NCBI RefSeq assembly: GCF_007859675.1 | Contig: NZ_CP042305.1 | Location: 3,162,001-3,226,000 of the forward strand | DNA length: 64,000 nt | Source of the DNA: Humibacter ginsenosidimutans | GTDB lineage: Bacteria > Actinomycetota > Actinomycetes > Actinomycetales > Microbacteriaceae | Reading direction: 5' to 3' | Shown: positions 63,135 to 64,000 of the stretch, piece by piece | Layout of the letters: every line of letters starts with the position of its first letter | Position numbering within the stretch: position 1 is the stretch's first letter | Notes under the pieces: generated by a model | Database searches by the model: none | Told to the model about the DNA's origin: nothing | Seen by the model: only the letters and a program-made list of their open reading frames with translations | Position numbers and translations under genes: made by a program

Positions 63135-63662
63135 TCAGCTCTTGAGTCGGTCCCGTGACTCCGAGTGCGGCCCGTCGGGTGTCCCATGCCGATATCCCGG
63201 ATGCACGTCGACGTCGAGACCGAGGCTCGCGGCCAGGGCTGTCAGAAGCACGTGGAGCTCGCCGCGCTGCTCGGCGCTGAGCCCCTTGGCGATCGTCGCC
63301 TCCTGTGCCTCTGCCGCCTTGCGCAGCTCGTCGAGGAGCGCGCGGCCTGACTCGGTGAGGCCGAGGTGCTGTGCGCGGCGATCGGTCTCACCTCGCGTTC
63401 TCTGCGCGAGTCCTTTGCGCTCGAGCCCGTCGACGAGCGCGACGACCCGGCTCGGCGCCGTGCCGAGCCGATCGGCGAGTTCGCGCTGCGTGATGGCCGG
63501 CCCGCGCCCGATGATGCGCACGACGCCCGCCTCTGACGGCGTGACACCGAGCGCACGCACCTGCTCGGCGAACACCTCGGCCGAGCGTGTTCCGAGCTGC
63601 GAGAGCAGAAAGCCGATCCGTGCGGGACGTTCGGCGGCTGGCATGCCTTCAGAATACTGCAT
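63135..63662 (-). CDS. MarR family transcriptional regulator
   Basis: 175 residues (or 169 from the Met at 63644). Winged helix with ITQRELADRLGTAPSRVVALVDGLERKGLAQR and the wing RGETDRRAQHLGLTESGRALLDELR, typical for MarR. The His-rich C-terminal 25 residues (DVHPGYRHGTPDGPHSE) are an extension. It is divergent from a membrane-protein gene at the window end and probably controls it. Ligand unknown. Confidence 0.9.
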   Translation of the reverse strand: MQYSEGMPAAERPARIGFLLSQLGTRSAEVFAEQVRALGVTPSEAGVVRIIGRGPAITQRELADRLGTAPSRVVALVDGLERKGLAQRTRGETDRRAQHLGLTESGRALLDELRKAAEAQEATIAKGLSAEQRGELHVLLTALAASLGLDVDVHPGYRHGTPDGPHSESRDRLKS

Positions 63663-63697
63663 TGACAGGATGATTCATGAGGAGAACAATTACAGAC

Positions 63698-64000
63698 ATG
63701 ACTGATCAAGCGCACGGCGACACACCGATCCGTCGCCCCGATGGCCCGCCGGCGGGGGTGCTGGCTCTGATCGTCCTCGTTTTCACGATCGCCTCGGTCG
63801 TGGCCTACGCTGCCGGCTCCGCGTTCTGGACCGGATTCTTCGCGTTCGCGGCGTCCATTCCGCTCGGCATCTACGCGGCGACGATCTATGCGCGCCAGCT
63901 GCGGTTGGGCATCCGTGTTCCGGGGCCCGGCATCAGTTTCTTCGGCGGCATCTCCGCCTCCGTGATGCTCGGTGTCTCGGGACTGCTCGGCTGGGCGCAA
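63698..64000 (+). CDS. Membrane protein, N-terminal part (cut by window end)
   Basis: At least 101 residues: a polar start (MTDQAHGDTPIRRPDGPPAG) and three hydrophobic helices (LALIVLVFTIASVVAYAAG, TGFFAFAASIPLGIYAATI, GGISASVMLGVSGLLG). An in-frame ATG at 63677 is an alternative start. The open frame continues past the window. No family is recognised. The divergent MarR gene suggests regulated expression. Confidence 0.7.
   Translation, partial: MTDQAHGDTPIRRPDGPPAGVLALIVLVFTIASVVAYAAGSAFWTGFFAFAASIPLGIYAATIYARQLRLGIRVPGPGISFFGGISASVMLGVSGLLGWAQ

Overview
The window is high-GC actinobacterial DNA. Typical Microbacteriaceae-type gene content and GTG/TTG starts after GAGG-type Shine-Dalgarno sites suggest a member of that family, but the genus cannot be fixed from sequence alone. 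It falls into three parts: chromosome (1-12.7 kb), an integrated genomic island (about 12.74-42.33 kb), and chromosome again (42.33-64 kb).

Left chromosome: end of an MFS transporter, small membrane proteins, a PAP2 phosphatase, DoxX, the msrB-msrA methionine sulfoxide repair pair, a zinc alcohol dehydrogenase, an aldo/keto reductase divergent from a TetR regulator with two palindromic operators, a hydrolase, an LCP cell-wall protein, an ECF41-type sigma factor with its AhpD-like target gene (both preceded by the same TGTCAC-N16-CGTC-type promoter), a serine hydrolase, and tRNA-Ser(GCT).

Island: the last 65 bp of the tRNA-Ser gene recur perfectly at 42262-42326, so 29.5 kb has inserted into the tRNA. 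A tyrosine integrase beside the tRNA is broken by two frameshifts. The cargo has four blocks. (1) A putative small-molecule signalling cassette: AvrD-family synthase, ArpA/ScbR-like TetR receptor, luciferase-like oxidoreductase and an atypical LuxR-type regulator, with a shared 12-bp palindromic motif in three of the promoters. (2) A 2287-residue secreted RHS protein with a lytic-transglycosylase-like domain, followed by a possible immunity gene and gene debris. (3) A translationally coupled secreted protein / lipoprotein / MacA-like adaptor / ABC ATPase / FtsX permease operon of lower GC. (4) A degraded ISL3-type IS, a MobF relaxase-helicase and a two-gene methyltransferase plus GHKL-ATPase/PD-(D/E)XK nuclease pair, probably a restriction or defence system. 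Two long perfect hairpins with the same core bracket blocks 2 and 3.

Right chromosome: a glycan-use locus. It holds a GH35-like protein lacking canonical catalytic residues, a cell-wall-anchored GH89 alpha-N-acetylglucosaminidase (frameshifted), a ROK regulator, a Tat-exported phospholipase C, a LamG/endonuclease-phosphatase surface protein (frameshifted, LAxTG-anchored), and a LacI-headed operon (binding protein, two permeases, GH1, GH43) whose genes overlap by 1-11 bases. A MarR regulator and a divergent membrane protein end the window.

Single-base frameshifts occur in many otherwise intact genes, several at homopolymers, so some pseudogene calls may reflect base-calling errors.
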